Assembly: GCA_009760855.2 (NCBI GenBank)
Contig: WPIO01000118.1
Span: 927,501-991,500 of the forward strand
From: Cristatella mucedo
Taxonomy: Eukaryota > Bryozoa > Phylactolaemata > Cristatellidae
Length of the DNA: 64,000 nt
Direction: 5' to 3'
In this document: piece after piece, positions 37,700-46,314 of the stretch
How positions within the stretch are numbered: the first letter of the stretch is position 1
How the letters are laid out: every line of letters begins with the position of its first letter
Translations under genes and position numbers: made by a program
The notes under the pieces: generated by a model
Told to the model about the DNA's origin: nothing
The model's input: only the letters and a program-made list of their open reading frames with translations
Databases searched by the model: none

Positions 37700-40600
37700 C
37701 TCACAACACGAATATCCGCACAAGGGTCAAATCACAAGGACCCAGCAAATGCTTCGAGAAACAGACTCGTAGCTTTTTTTAAATGTCAAGTCAGGCATCT
37801 AGTGTTGATGTCAGATGGAAGTGATTTTCTGGCTTTGGGAGCACTCAAGCTAAAAGCACTGCCACCTTTCTTAGCTCATTGTATGATTGCATTTTGGCCC
37901 TCATATATAGTATATAATAATGGCGTATATTCTTGGGACAGCGATGCTGGAGAGGCACCAAAACTAGACCTCGTGAGCAAACCTTCACTGGCGTTCCAAG
38001 TCCGTGCTTCTATGGCGTTAGAAAATAAAAATAGTAATAGTAAATTTGCGTAACACCTAAGATGACTAAATTTTATGGTAGAACGGCTGACGTCAGGAAA
38101 AGCAGTCAAAGTAACTAGCCGTATTATTTTCTGCTAGCTGTCAGTCTGCAGCCATTGCATCGAAGTCTCGCTCTCATGAGTTAACTCCCTGCGAAGTCGA
38201 CATTGTACTGGCAGATTGTATTTTCTCTTTGCAAAACACATTTCAGATTAAAGAAAAGTTAAATAAGTGGATGGAAAATGAAAATGATCTCAGTGCGTTT
38301 ACTAAGAAATTCTGAAAACTGCAATTTTCAAGTCACTATAGGAATCTGTAACAATCGAAAAATAGCTACTGATTCAGCATTTGCACAGAAAGAGCTCATG
38401 CACGGGCTTTGCTTCCATTAGCAGGCAAAGGTACTCTTATGTTTTCCTCCTCTCATATCTTGCATACTTCAGGCAATCACTTAGTTAAACCTCTTGCTCG
38501 ACGTCAGTAAGGTGATTGCTCTTCCCGACCCAGGTCGTGGGTTTGAGTCCTACCGCATGCAATAATTTATTGCCTGTTGTAAGTGAGGAGGTGATAGCCG
38601 TTAAAGCTCTTCTGTCGCTATATAGATGAGGCTGCTGGATCAGCTGACATTTAGTTATTTTACTTTTCCCTCCTCCGCTCCATTGCTCATTATGCTATGA
38701 CTTAGTTTTCACGGCAAAAATCCATTAAAAGATTTTATTTTCGGTGTAAGTCTTCACTTGTGATAGCCGGTTTACATACCCTGCGTATTATGAAGACAGA
38801 TGTATATGCACATGAAGCATGTCTATATTATTCTCTCCCCAGCTCTCTCCTAGCCCCTATCACACAGGTTTGTCTTTGCTTGTCTCTCATTTTCTGTCGT
38901 CTCCTTATTTTTGCCCTCTGAACTGCCGCCTGAGCTCCACGATTTTAATGTAGACATTTTTGTGTGCTTGTTAAGGCGGTACAGTTTTTAAGAAATGGTA
39001 AACAATTCTAAGTTTTTTTGAAATTTGCATATTAAAAGATGAAGTTGTTAAAGATACTAGTTGTACATGCTATCCCAAATTTTGGTGGTTGTCAGATGAC
39101 TGAACATGGTCAATAAAATTATATGTATAACCCTGTTATTCATGTTGTTTATCAAGCATGATATTACTCACCATTTAATTGCATTTCCGTTTGCAGCAAA
39201 TGTAAAGCGCATAGAAAGAGATTGAGTTCTCCGAGGACGCTTTATCAAGTGCATTATTATTATTATTATTAAGACCTATTTACACCGGAAATAGTACATC
39301 GACCATAACAAAATAATATTCTTTGAGAAATAGCAGAGCCCGAACTGCGGTTTTCTGGTGAACTCAGTGAATATAAGCTACTCAGCCCTAAACGGACCTG
39401 CACAAAATTACTTTGAAACACGATTAAACGCTACATTTTCATAATAATTTTCACAATAATGACACGTCCCCTTGAGATCAAACGTCCGACTGGTAGTTTT
39501 AACACGATCATAAAAGCGTAAAAAGCGAAAACGAGATCGCCTGGGGTATAGCTCCTCCCAGAAGCACATGACTGTCACCACAGCTGCACCCGATAGACCA
39601 TTTTTGTAAGTTAAGGATTTATAAATCCTAGATAAATTGTAGCTAAGCTGGTCTAGCCATTTGTGCTATTCCGTCAACACATTTGCAACTCTCTCCTTGC
39701 ATGTCTTCTTACTTTTGCAATAAGAAGCTTATTGCTGCTGCCAATTGAGTGGCTATACTTATCTATATCTATATTTTGTCGCTCACTTTTAGGTCCCTTC
39801 ATTCTATGGCTCCAGCCTATCTGTCAGATATACTACCCCATCACGCCAAGCATCGTACCACCCGCTTTTCGGAATCCAACAGTCTAGAAATACCTCATAC
39901 AAACCTTAAATCCTTTGGAGACCGTGCATTTAGTTCATATGCTCCCAAAGCCTGGAATTCCCTCCCGACCTGCGTCAGAACATCCCCTGACCTGACCACA
40001 TTTAAAAGGAACCTAAAAACACACCTATTTAGGACAGCATTTAGTGGGTCCCTGTGATTCGTCCTTGATGTGCTTATGCGTGCTGACACTGTGCATGCTG
40101 CCACTAATCACATTTGCATGCTGACCCTGTGCATGTCACCCCTAACCATATTATTCATTTCGTTTGTTTTTAAAGCAGGATTTTACTTACCATTCAATTG
40201 CATTTCACTTTGCAGCAAATGTAAAGCGCCTAGAGAGAGATTAAGTTCTCTGAGGGCGCTTTATCAAGTGAATTATTATTATTATTATTATTATAGCTAA
40301 GTCACACCACCACACTCTATCAATTCTCTGCGATCTGTTCTGATGCAGTTTCGAGCAGCCTTATTAGTTTAAGGTCCTTTCACTCACGCTCCAGCCTACC
40401 TACCCGAAAAAGTTCATAGTCAGAATTTTTATCTTACCTTGCTGGTTCTCCGACTTTGGCTAAAAAAAATAACAAACAAAAATCAAGCATTTTATAGCAA
40501 CCCTAGAGAACCATAGCTCTTTGGCGGAACTTGACATATGCGTAAAGAAACTGGGCAATCCACTCGGTCAGAGCAAAGGGTCTTTAGTTGTGCTTGTAAC

Positions 40601-42614
40601 GGGCCTCAAATTCGCTGGAGACCACGCCTTCAGTTCCCATGGTCCCAAAACCAGGAAGCCATCCCAACCGACATCTAGAGCGACAACTTCATAGTTGAAG
40701 GCATCTAAAAAGAAGCTGAAATCTCACCTATACGGCTTAGCCTATGCTCAGTTCGTGTGAATAATCCTTCTTGCACCTATGCTTGGTGACACTGCATGTA
40801 CCACTAACCAATTTAAGTGCTTTCTTGCAAACATACGTAAAGTGCCTAGAATGAGATTTAGTTCTCTCGGGTTGCTTTGTAGGCGTTTTATTATGATTGT
40901 TATTATATTGCTATTATATATATTTTGATTTTGGTCAGATCTCCAAGGCCATGACGCAAGTGTGGGCCGAGCTGGTTCGCGACCTCAGCGACTCACTCGT
41001 TCTTCCCTTCAATGTCACCGCTCTGGCAGAGTTTGTCACCAAAAACGTCAACTCAGTTACTGGCCAGTACAAAGCTCTACTGTCGAACCCTGCCTTCAAC
41101 GACATCATCGGATATCTTACCGAGGCAGTGGGAATGCTGACGCAGGCTGCCAATGGGCTGACTGCCCGGGCCGAGAGGCTGAACCGTATGAATCCAGCCG
41201 AAATCCGGCTGCTCAACGATCAGCTGATGAACGTTCAGCGGAGCTTCATCGATCCGATGGGTCTACCCGGAAGACCGCTGCTAAGGCAAGTTTGATTGCT
41301 GTGCTACCGGCTTTCTGCCTTGCCCGTCTTCTTACCGACTCGTACTCTGCATCTGCAGGTGGGAGTGGACCGAATGCACTTGTCCCGTGCTAGTAGGGAG
41401 CTAAGTACATATAGGCTGGAGAGTGCCTCATGTTGGGTATTACTGTACACCTGTTGCCAACGTTGCAGCCAAAGCCAAGGATAGGCTAAGGGGCAGTACA
41501 TCCCCCCTTCTCCACCCCTAGGCTAATCCAGAAGAGGCATAGCAGTGGGGCTCGGCCTGGCCCCAGTCAGCAGACTCATGCCTCTGCAGTCGGTCGAGAG
41601 TTTTGCTTGCCATTGGTATTAGCCAAATGTATCGTAAAAAAGGAACAAGTGGTAAGAAAATGATATGCATATGCATCTTGGTATGACATGTCTTCATACA
41701 ACGTGCTCTATGGGAACAGCCGTGCTCATGACCAGGTGGGGGATGATCCACGCACCCTCCCGGATTGCTAAAAGAACAGCTACTTGCTTTGTTTTTCTAT
41801 AACTGTTTATCGATGGTCTTCAGAAGCACATCCTTGGTGATGCATAAGCTTGCCCTGATTTAACCGGGCCTGAGTTGGGGCATTGTCTTAGTGACATGAA
41901 AATGATCTCCAAAGCATCGCCCGAGATTGTAGCTGGTCTCCTGTCGTGAGTTGCTGGTAGCCAATCAAGCTTTAGCATCAGTCTGGCGATACCCACTTTT
42001 GCTTCGGGTGCTGGCATTTTTTTCTGCTTTTTTGAAGTCTCGTCTTTGTACAAGTTGGCAGCAGTCATATAGGATAGCCATTTCTATTAGGCTGCTGGCT
42101 TGAACCTGAGGAGTTTTGCATGTAATGAGGCCCACACTCCACACTTACCTAGTATCTTTGAAAAACCATGTTTTATTACAAGTGATTGGGATAATTAGTT
42201 CTGGGCATTGCATGTAGTCAGCTATCACCAAAGTCGGAGTCTGGAAAAGATCTCAACTACTGCCTAGCTAATTCGTTTGGTTGATGGCTACTTAGTACAG
42301 ACTCAGATGCTCTCAACCGTGCTGCACTGCTTGATGAAGCAGCCACATGAGCAGCAGTGGCAGATGCAGCAGCACCAGCAGCAGTTATTCGTGACTTATG
42401 ATTTTTCTGCAGGAACGTTGTTTTTGCACCCAGCCAGTTCGATTCTTACTCTGGATCGGTGTTTCCTGGTCTTGTTGATGCTTTGTACAGTATTGACAAA
42501 GATGGTGAAACCCCCGACAGGATCCGAGCTGTGCGAAAGCAATTATCAGTGCTGACGTATATGCTAGAATCTGCTGCATCGACACTTAGAGCAACTCAAG
42601 ATTTTGTTCAGTAG
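26735..42614 (+). CDS. NAALADL1-like: NAALADL1-like M28B zinc metallopeptidase (GCPII/NAALADase family), 12 coding exons, 777 aa
   Basis: Spliced gene for a type II membrane exopeptidase acting outside the cell. Coding exons: 26735-27030, 31798-32086, 32186-32314, 32554-32737, 32848-32938, 33115-33287, 33496-33615, 34647-34864, 34986-35086, 35212-35395, 40939-41285, 42413-42614. Their lengths sum to 2334 nt and all phases agree. Residues 33-55 form a hydrophobic signal anchor after a short cytosolic tail. The peptidase domain follows, with an apical/PA insert at about 136-369, and a helical dimerisation domain covers about 610-777. Zinc ligands by alignment to human GCPII are H396, D406, E445, D473 and H577; E444 is the catalytic base. 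Human GCPII has 750 residues, so the length is normal. GNH, DPSSGTA, YINVD and GSGSDF resemble NAALADL1 more than FOLH1. Exact orthology is not proven. The first ATG was chosen because it precedes the anchor. Confidence 0.93.
27590..27893 (+). mobile_element. LINE family B relic shared by both duplication copies
   Basis: A diverged copy (HITPLL-like zone, then GTAAAGTGCC hairpin and TTTATT end). Its twin at 55990-56286 shows it was present before the duplication. Confidence 0.75.
28130..28285 (+). mobile_element. SINE2, a second tRNA-like SINE family
   Basis: The A box TAGCCTAGTGG matches the polymerase III consensus, with the B-box region GGTTGGAGTCC. The body (ATTGACCACTGCAAGCAGTA, GTGATAGCCGGTAAATGAG) and end (TCTATACAAATAAGGCTGTG) recur in other copies and differ from SINE1. 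Confidence 0.8.
28290..29236 (+). mobile_element. LINE family B, longest well-kept copy
   Basis: Non-LTR element of the CR1/L2 type, here about 950 bases. It encodes only the reverse-transcriptase C-terminus: [65 protein letters not shown]. After the stop come a roughly 200-base 3' region and a hairpin pairing AAAGCGCC with GGTGCTTT, then ATT repeats. A GA run of about 48 bases has grown inside the hairpin (29128-29175). No catalytic YADD is present. Confidence 0.88.
29622..29705 (+). mobile_element. SINE2 fragment
   Basis: Head only: TTAGCATAGGGGTAAGGTGC followed by a decayed B box. Confidence 0.6.
30910..31055 (+). mobile_element. SINE2 relic
   Basis: TTAGCCCTCGGGTAAGGGGC head, TGCCCACTGCAAGC body, GGCTCTTCTGCTGCTATTTG end. 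Confidence 0.65.
31798..32086 (+). CDS. NAALADL1-like: Peptidase exon 2: start of protease domain (aa 99-195)
   Basis: The acceptor is TTTGCAG ending at 31797 and the donor AAG/GTGCTT. It encodes [16 protein letters not shown], equivalent to the family's N-F-T-x-x-PHLAGT segment, then DVLLSYP and [12 protein letters not shown]. An N-glycosylation sequon sits at N100. The frame stays open through the next 99 bases, which are interpreted as intron 2. Confidence 0.9.
32186..32314 (+). CDS. NAALADL1-like: Peptidase exon 3: YVNYG...[13 protein letters not shown] (aa 196-238)
   Basis: A 43-codon exon with phase 0 at both ends, acceptor CCTTCAG and donor [23 protein letters not shown] and [13 protein letters not shown] match the entry to the apical domain. 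R235 corresponds to GCPII Arg210, which contacts the substrate alpha-carboxylate in the human enzyme. Confidence 0.93.
32554..32737 (+). CDS. NAALADL1-like: Peptidase exon 4: apical/PA domain (aa 239-300)
   Basis: The acceptor GTGACAG ends at 32553 and the donor is CCG/GTAGGG. The exon encodes [17 protein letters not shown] and GDPLTPGYP, signature strings of the family. W273 stands where GCPII has Asn257, one of the residues that senses a C-terminal glutamate. Confidence 0.94.
32848..32938 (+). CDS. NAALADL1-like: Peptidase exon 5: [13 protein letters not shown] (aa 300-330)
   Basis: A small exon of 91 nt, acceptor ACCGTAG, donor GA/GTAAGTG. It ends in the conserved HPIGY-x-DA-x-x-LLE segment before the return to the protease domain. 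It is phase 1 in and phase 2 out, which matches its neighbours. Confidence 0.9.
33115..33287 (+). CDS. NAALADL1-like: Peptidase exon 6: end of apical domain (aa 330-388)
   Basis: The acceptor TTTGCAG ends at 33114 and the donor is CCCG/GTAAGAG. It encodes [15 protein letters not shown], then [11 protein letters not shown] leading into the metal-site loop. Sequons NVT, NVS (twice) and NTS suggest heavy glycosylation of this face. Confidence 0.92.
33496..33615 (+). CDS. NAALADL1-like: Peptidase exon 7: first metal-site loop (aa 388-428)
   Basis: Encodes [21 protein letters not shown]396 and D406 match zinc ligands His377 and Asp387 of human [19 protein letters not shown] follows. The acceptor GTTTAAG is pyrimidine-poor but keeps the frame; the donor is AAAG/GTCTGT. 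Confidence 0.93.
34405..34550 (+). mobile_element. SINE1, tRNA-derived, clean copy in intron 7
   Basis: About 145 bases. The head has an RNA polymerase III A box TGGTCCAGCGG and a B-box-like GGGCTCGAGCCCC, spaced as in a tRNA. The tail (GCCCCTGAATAGAGAC...GGGGCGCTATACAAATGAG) folds into a hairpin resembling the 3' end of LINE B. Transcription by polymerase III and LINE-B-dependent copying are inferred. Confidence 0.88.
34647..34864 (+). CDS. NAALADL1-like: Peptidase exon 8: catalytic glutamates and D473 (aa 428-500)
   Basis: Encodes [19 protein letters not shown], with E444 the general base and E445 a zinc ligand, then [13 protein letters not shown] with D473. R483 matches GCPII Arg463. The acceptor CATTGCAG ends at 34646, and the donor AAG/GTGCGT leaves phase 0. 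Confidence 0.95.
34986..35086 (+). CDS. NAALADL1-like: Peptidase exon 9: variable segment (aa 501-534)
   Basis: The acceptor GCTCGCAG ends at 34985 and the donor is CA/GTGAGTC. It encodes [20 protein letters not shown], the poorly conserved stretch with the YDSW core seen across the family. The splice signals and phases are what define it. Confidence 0.88.
35212..35395 (+). CDS. NAALADL1-like: Peptidase exon 10: last zinc ligand, YPLYHTLYE (aa 534-595)
   Basis: Encodes [20 protein letters not shown] and then [13 protein letters not shown]577 matches GCPII His553 and Y576 matches Tyr552. S542 replaces GCPII Asn519, and D557 falls where GCPII has Arg534; R559 keeps Arg536. The donor is TCAAC/GTAAGCC. 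Confidence 0.94.
35503..35645 (+). mobile_element. SINE2 copy
   Basis: CTCTAGCCCAGGAGGTAAAG head, TTGGGTTCAAAGCCTGC B-box region, TATACAAATGAGGCTGTTAA end. Confidence 0.78.
36145..36195. repeat. CT then TA microsatellite
   Basis: Compound CT/TA run directly before a LINE B 3' end. Confidence 0.93.
36197..36440 (+). mobile_element. LINE family B 3' end
   Basis: From AGCTTTTAGTGGGTCCCTGT to the hairpin and CAAGTGCATT, followed by a TA microsatellite. A CT/TA microsatellite lies immediately 5'. Confidence 0.8.
36697..36788 (+). mobile_element. LINE family B 3' tip
   Basis: Only TTTGCAGCAAATGTAAAGCG, the hairpin and an ATT tail are present. Confidence 0.75.
37158..37355 (-). mobile_element. 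LINE family B 3' end
   Basis: Reverse hairpin (GTGCCCTCAGAGAACTCAGT) and part of the 3' region. A possible continuation of the same element lies at 37725-37865, separated by a GC-rich repeat and a CA microsatellite. Confidence 0.7.
37385..37575 (+). repeat. GC-rich CCAAT-containing repeat, copy 1
   Basis: Shares GCCTACGA...GGTACTAGGTGGGCCC, GACCAATCGAGG and GTCAATCCAAGCAC with 46675-46840. Function unknown. Confidence 0.5.
37648..37697. repeat. CGCA/CA microsatellite
   Basis: GCACGCACGCAC grading into CACACA. Confidence 0.95.
37725..37865 (-). mobile_element. LINE family B coding-end relic
   Basis: Reverse copy around the family's stop codon: CACAAGGACCCAGCAAATGC, then TTTGGGAGCACTCAAGCTAA. 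Confidence 0.6.
38493..38655 (+). mobile_element. SINE2 copy
   Basis: GACCCAGGTCGTGGGTTTGA region, GAGGTGATAGCCGTTAAAGC body and CTATATAGATGAGGCTGCTG end. Confidence 0.8.
39122..39272 (+). mobile_element. LINE family B 3' end
   Basis: Begins in the 3' region at AACCCTGTTATTCATGTTG and keeps a good hairpin and ATT repeats. Confidence 0.8.
39770..40295 (+). mobile_element. LINE family B, well-preserved 3' half-kilobase
   Basis: The frame 39749-40057 reads [40 protein letters not shown] and [18 protein letters not shown] to the stop, showing the undamaged C-terminus of the family's protein. A full 3' region, hairpin and ATT tail follow. Confidence 0.88.
40370..40925 (+). mobile_element. LINE family B relic before exon 11
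   Basis: A strongly diverged copy recognisable by CACTCACGCTCCAGCCTACC, CTGAAATCTCACCTATACGG and the hairpin remnant GTGCCTAGAATGAGATTTAG. It ends about 15 bases before the exon 11 acceptor. Confidence 0.6.
40939..41285 (+). CDS. NAALADL1-like: Peptidase exon 11: helical dimerisation domain (aa 596-711)
   Basis: The acceptor TTGGTCAG ends at 40938. The exon encodes [24 protein letters not shown] and MGLPGRPLL, as in the transferrin-receptor-like dimerisation domain. A donor at 41290 (GTTTGA) would break the frame with exon 12. Ending at 41285 before GCAAGT restores it and gives [10 protein letters not shown]. Confidence 0.91.
41286..42412 (+). other. Intron 11, apparent GC-AG intron
   Basis: Begins GCAAGT after CTAAG and ends TTTCTGCAG. 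A short CAG-rich patch lies at 42345-42385, just before the branch and pyrimidine region. No mobile element was recognised inside. Confidence 0.75.
42413..42614 (+). CDS. NAALADL1-like: Peptidase exon 12: C-terminus and stop (aa 711-777)
   Basis: The acceptor TTTTTCTGCAG ends at 42412. It encodes [20 protein letters not shown], matching the family's VIYAP...FPG segment, then a helical tail ending TQDFVQ and TAG at 42612-42614. Y723 keeps GCPII Tyr700, but S722 replaces Lys699. Confidence 0.92.
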
Positions 42615-42768
42615 TGTTCGATGTTTCTTTGTTGTATATCAGCTAGATCTTGTGTTATTTGTTTTATTAACCGTGATGCAGCTTGTGTAATATATTCCGA
42701 TATTATTGAGCTGTAGGTCACTATGCAGAATTAAGGCAAACCCTTGAAGTTTAATTTTTTGTTTTGAT

Positions 42769-42774
42769 AATAAA
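42769..42774 (+). terminator. Polyadenylation signal of the peptidase gene
   Basis: AATAAA lies about 155 bases after the TAG stop, in AT-rich DNA. It is the first canonical hexamer downstream of the stop. Confidence 0.65.
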
Positions 42775-43204
42775 TATTTTGCCATGCGTTTAAAATACAA
42801 TTTCAGCATTGATTTGCTCAAGGTCCTCAAGAATGAAAGTGCACATACTTGTATATCTGCTAAAGTGCGCGAAATGCTTTCGTATAGGGCAGCCACTTAT
42901 CGCCGGTAGGTCTGATGCCTTTAAAGAGCCTGAGTTGATTCAGCTTGTAAGGAATGAAACCTAGAAGAACCTAATTCAGCATCGTAATAATACGTGTATG
43001 GAGATTCCAGCAGTGGCTAATGAGCTAGGAGTAACAGTCAGTCAAGAAGATTTCCAAGATTCTTTTGACTGCAATAACGAACTCGCATGCCATGGCACGT
43101 TAGCCGATGCTGAAATTTGCAAACCAGTATAGCACAGGCATCAACACGGTGATGATGACGACACAGAAGAGCTTCAGAGATGCACTTGCTGGAGGTACAC
43201 AGTG

Positions 43205-43385
43205 AAGAAAGCAGAAGTACATAGCGAAGGAGTACAGAGAAGCATTGCATGCACTGGAGACTGTTCGTCCTTACTTGGAGCAAAATCTTACAGAATACGA
43301 GTACTATGCAATTGCAGATAAGATCAAGAAATACGGATCCCAAAATCGCATCCAGCAGAAAATTTACAGACTTAAAGTAATCAGA
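43205..43385 (+). pseudogene. Possible coding relic: EYREALHALE...KIYRLK
   Basis: About 55 codons read KEYREALHALETVRPYLEQN and continue, charged and helical, to KIYRLK, where a weak donor AAA/GTAATC could end an exon. Upstream in-frame stops limit it. A splice acceptor at 43424 (TACTTTAG) leads to a second open stretch. No family was recognised; a transposase or host-gene remnant are both possible. Confidence 0.3.
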
Positions 43386-43424
43386 GCATATGAACTTATA
43401 TTTTAACAAATTATTTTACTTTAG

Positions 43425-43651
43425 CCGGAGGAGCCCTGCCCTGCCGGGGCAACAGGGGGCTACCCATGCCTCCCGGTTCAGGAACAGGGACCAAACGGCT
43501 TCCGACCTGGAAATGGCGTCCGAGACGAAAGGCCGCCTCAATGCCGTCCGTTCCTTGCCCGAAATGCCAAGGTCAGCCAGGCAGGCTTTATTATGCGGCC
43601 ACCAGCCACCCAGAGCATGGGCGCCTTGATTATTTTGTATTGTTAAATTGA
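43425..43651 (+). CDS. Possible terminal exon with CPKC zinc-knuckle-like motif
   Basis: After the acceptor TACTTTAG the frame runs GGALPCRGNRGLPMPPGSG to a C-terminal CPKC-QGQPGRLYYAATSHPEH segment and stops. The CxxC followed by histidines hints at a zinc-binding end, somewhat like GRF-type fingers, but residues are missing. GC content is higher than in the flanks. The phase does not match the preceding candidate exon, so the pairing is unproven. Confidence 0.3.
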
Positions 43652-43719
43652 CTGAAATTCTGGTACACTTTAAGCAATACTAGTCTCACTCCGAATATGG
43701 AAATACTGCCAGCTTTCAT

Positions 43720-44005
43720 TTAATAATAATAATGCACTTGATAAAGCACCCTCAGATAACTCAATCTCTTTCTAGGCGCTTTACATTTGCTGCAAAGGAA
43801 ACACGATCGAATGGTGAATGGTATCATGCTTGATAAAGAGCAAGAATAACATGGTTAGGGGTGACATGCATAGGGTCAGCATGCAAGTGCGGTTAGTGGC
43901 AGCAAGCAACAGTGGCAGCACGAATAAGCACGTAAAGGACGAATCACATGAACCAACTAAATGGTGTCATACATAGGTGCGTTTTTAATTTCTTCTGTGC
44001 CGGAT
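43720..44005 (-). mobile_element. LINE family B 3' end
   Basis: Reverse ATT tail, hairpin (AAGCACCCTCAGATAACTCA) and 3' region down to the coding end. Confidence 0.82.
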
Positions 44006-44514
44006 CCAAGTGGAGCCGAATGTGCTGTGAGCCAGCTTTCATCAGACTTTTAAAAGCACTACACATATTCATATCTTCTATTCTCATTTGCTTGACGTGT
44101 AGTATTTATGTAATATTTGTTTCACCGCAAAGAATTTTTCGTGCGACAAAACATTGCCAATGTTAAAGAGTGTCAGTATCACGAAAATTTGCGATAAGCA
44201 CACCACCACCAGCAAAATACTGTAAAAGCTAGGATTGATTTGGTAATTTACTGAGGGGCTTCTTTCAGCAATATTTCATGGAGGGCTACGCAGATGTTAT
44301 GCATACGGTTAGTGCAATGGGTTCAACAGCAGTCAGAGCTATCGTGAACAGTCGTATGAAGTTACTGAGAAACTGTAACTGAGTAATTGTCGGAAGTAAC
44401 TGAGCAAGATTTACAGTTATTTGTTTCTATCGATCGTCTAATGAAGTTAGGCAATTACAAATTATAATGATAATAAAATCAACTTACTAGTGGTGGGCAA
44501 ACCAAGTGTATTTC

Positions 44515-44950
44515 AGAAATTGGAAAGGCTAATGCTCAAAATCGGCTCTACCAGCGTATCTTCTGTTGAATGTGCACGAAATCTAGGTGTCAAGCTCCAA
44601 AGTGATCTTTCATTAGACGGCCACATCAGCGCCACAGTCAAGGAATTGGAATTCACTCACGACTGGCGTCAGAACATCTCCTGACTTGTCCCCATATACA
44701 ATAAAACTAAAATGCACCCATTTATCACAGCCTTTAGTGGGTTCATGTGATTCGTCCTCTGTGCTTATGTGTGCTGACACCGTGCATGCTGCCGCTAACC
44801 ATATTTGCATGCTGACCCTGTGCACGGCACCTCCAACCGTGCTATGCTTGTTGTTCATTGAGCATGCTACCGCTAACCATCCCATCATGCTTCCTGTAGA
44901 GCAAATGTAAAATGCCCAGAAAGAGAACTAGTGTATTATTATTATTAGAA
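44515..44950 (+). mobile_element. LINE family B with internal deletion
   Basis: Joins SARNLGVKLQ-type coding sequence near the 5' truncation point directly to the LPT-stop region, losing the middle. The hairpin is decayed and followed by ATT repeats. Confidence 0.75.
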
Positions 44951-45039
44951 TTTGGGATCGACAATATATGCGAGGATAAAATCTTAAAATAGGTAAGTGG
45001 GACTGCGAAACAAAATTAAATTAAATTAAATCCTAGCTG

Positions 45040-45205
45040 ATTTAACAGCCTCTTTTTGTATAGCGACAGAAGAGTCTTTATGGCTATCACCACCGCTTGC
45101 AGTGGCGATAAAGAATTGACCACCTCAGGAATCGAACCCACGATCTAGGGACCGGGGTCGTGAAAACAACCGCCTTACCTAGTGTGCCATCACGGCTCAC
45201 CAAAA
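45040..45205 (-). mobile_element. SINE2 copy
   Basis: Reverse: TGATTTAACAGCCTCTTTTT tail, ATGGCTATCACCACCGCTTG body, GGAATCGAACCCACGATCTA B box. Confidence 0.82.
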
Positions 45206-45369
45206 TGACATGTGTTCCCTAGGCACCCTGGGTAGTTTAATACATTAGCAGCGAAGAAGGATTTAATTGATGGAATTTTATTAGCCGTTATTCATTAAGG
45301 ATGTAGCTGACAAAAAGCTTTAAAGAGTTTCCTAATCATAATCAAATTAACTCACTGGCTATTGCTAGA

Positions 45370-46130
45370 GATAGCATTAGGATTTACAGTCAACCAAGAC
45401 AAGCCAGTAGATTATTGCTGTGTGAATCAATAAATCTAATGGGAGAACTCCCATCGTACTCTAATTATCGTCTGCAACGGGTGCAAAATATAGCGGCTGG
45501 TTTGGCCATTCATAAACGGCACAGCTGCCACATCTTAGCACCTTTTTCTGAGTCAAGCGTCGACTAAACTTTTTGAGATTCATTTTATGGCTTACCGGTC
45601 TCTTCACGAGCGTGCATGAGACTCACTGTAGGCGTACTTGTACGTCTTTCTGCTAGTGCAATCGCACGCTTACAGCTAGTGCTAAACTTTGCAGATGGCT
45701 TTCATGTCATAAGCATCAAAACTGCCACGTTAAAAAAAAAGCTGCTCACCAATCTGCACAGGCTGTTAATAAAGCCGGGCGACGACAGCAAGACCCTGTC
45801 ACTCACTTTTAGATTCTGCCACTCTCTTGCTCCGGCCTATCTGGCTGCATTAGTTTAATTTCAGACCACGATTGTACTAACAGGTTGTCAAACTATGGAC
45901 AGTTAATAGTACCCTTAATTGAAATCGGTTGGAGACCACGAATTGAGATACTGTGCCCTCAAAGCTTGGTACTTACTACAAATGGCATTGCGTAATCTCC
46001 TGATTCGAAAATTCAAAAGAAGCTGAAAACCAATCTGTTCCGAACAGCTTTTTACTCTGTCCGGGTAAAATCGTCCTTTGATGTGGCCGCTGATTATGAA
46101 CTGTGGAGGCGGTAAATAAAGATAAGAGCG
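45370..46130 (+). mobile_element. Ancient LINE family B-like relic
   Basis: Scattered similarity only: ASAIARLQLVLNFADGFHV, SLTFRFCHSLAPAYLAALV and a reworked coding end. Confidence 0.45.
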
Positions 46131-46314
46131 ATATGGTTTTTGTATAGCACCCAGCGGATCTGTCTTTTCCTAAGTGTTTGGCTTACCTATGCACGACAAA
46201 GTCAGCGCTACCAGCCGGGATTGCCTAAGCATGATCATTGAAAGCTCGGGGATGCTTGACTCAGCAGAACACACAGATTTACCTCAGTCATTCGTTATTT
46301 ATGCTCTGTTTTGA

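Larger units (their letters stand above)
35396..40938 (+). other. Intron 10 of the peptidase gene (5.5 kb)
   Basis: Repeat-filled intron: SINE2 copies near 35503 and 38493, LINE B fragments from 36197 to 40925 in both orientations, and CT, TA and CA microsatellites. The rest, including 38660-39120, shows nothing recognisable. Confidence 0.8.

Noticed and set aside
42345-42385. CAG repeat as a polyglutamine exon
   Set aside because: It lies in intron 11, right before the exon 12 acceptor, and using it would add stops or break the frame.
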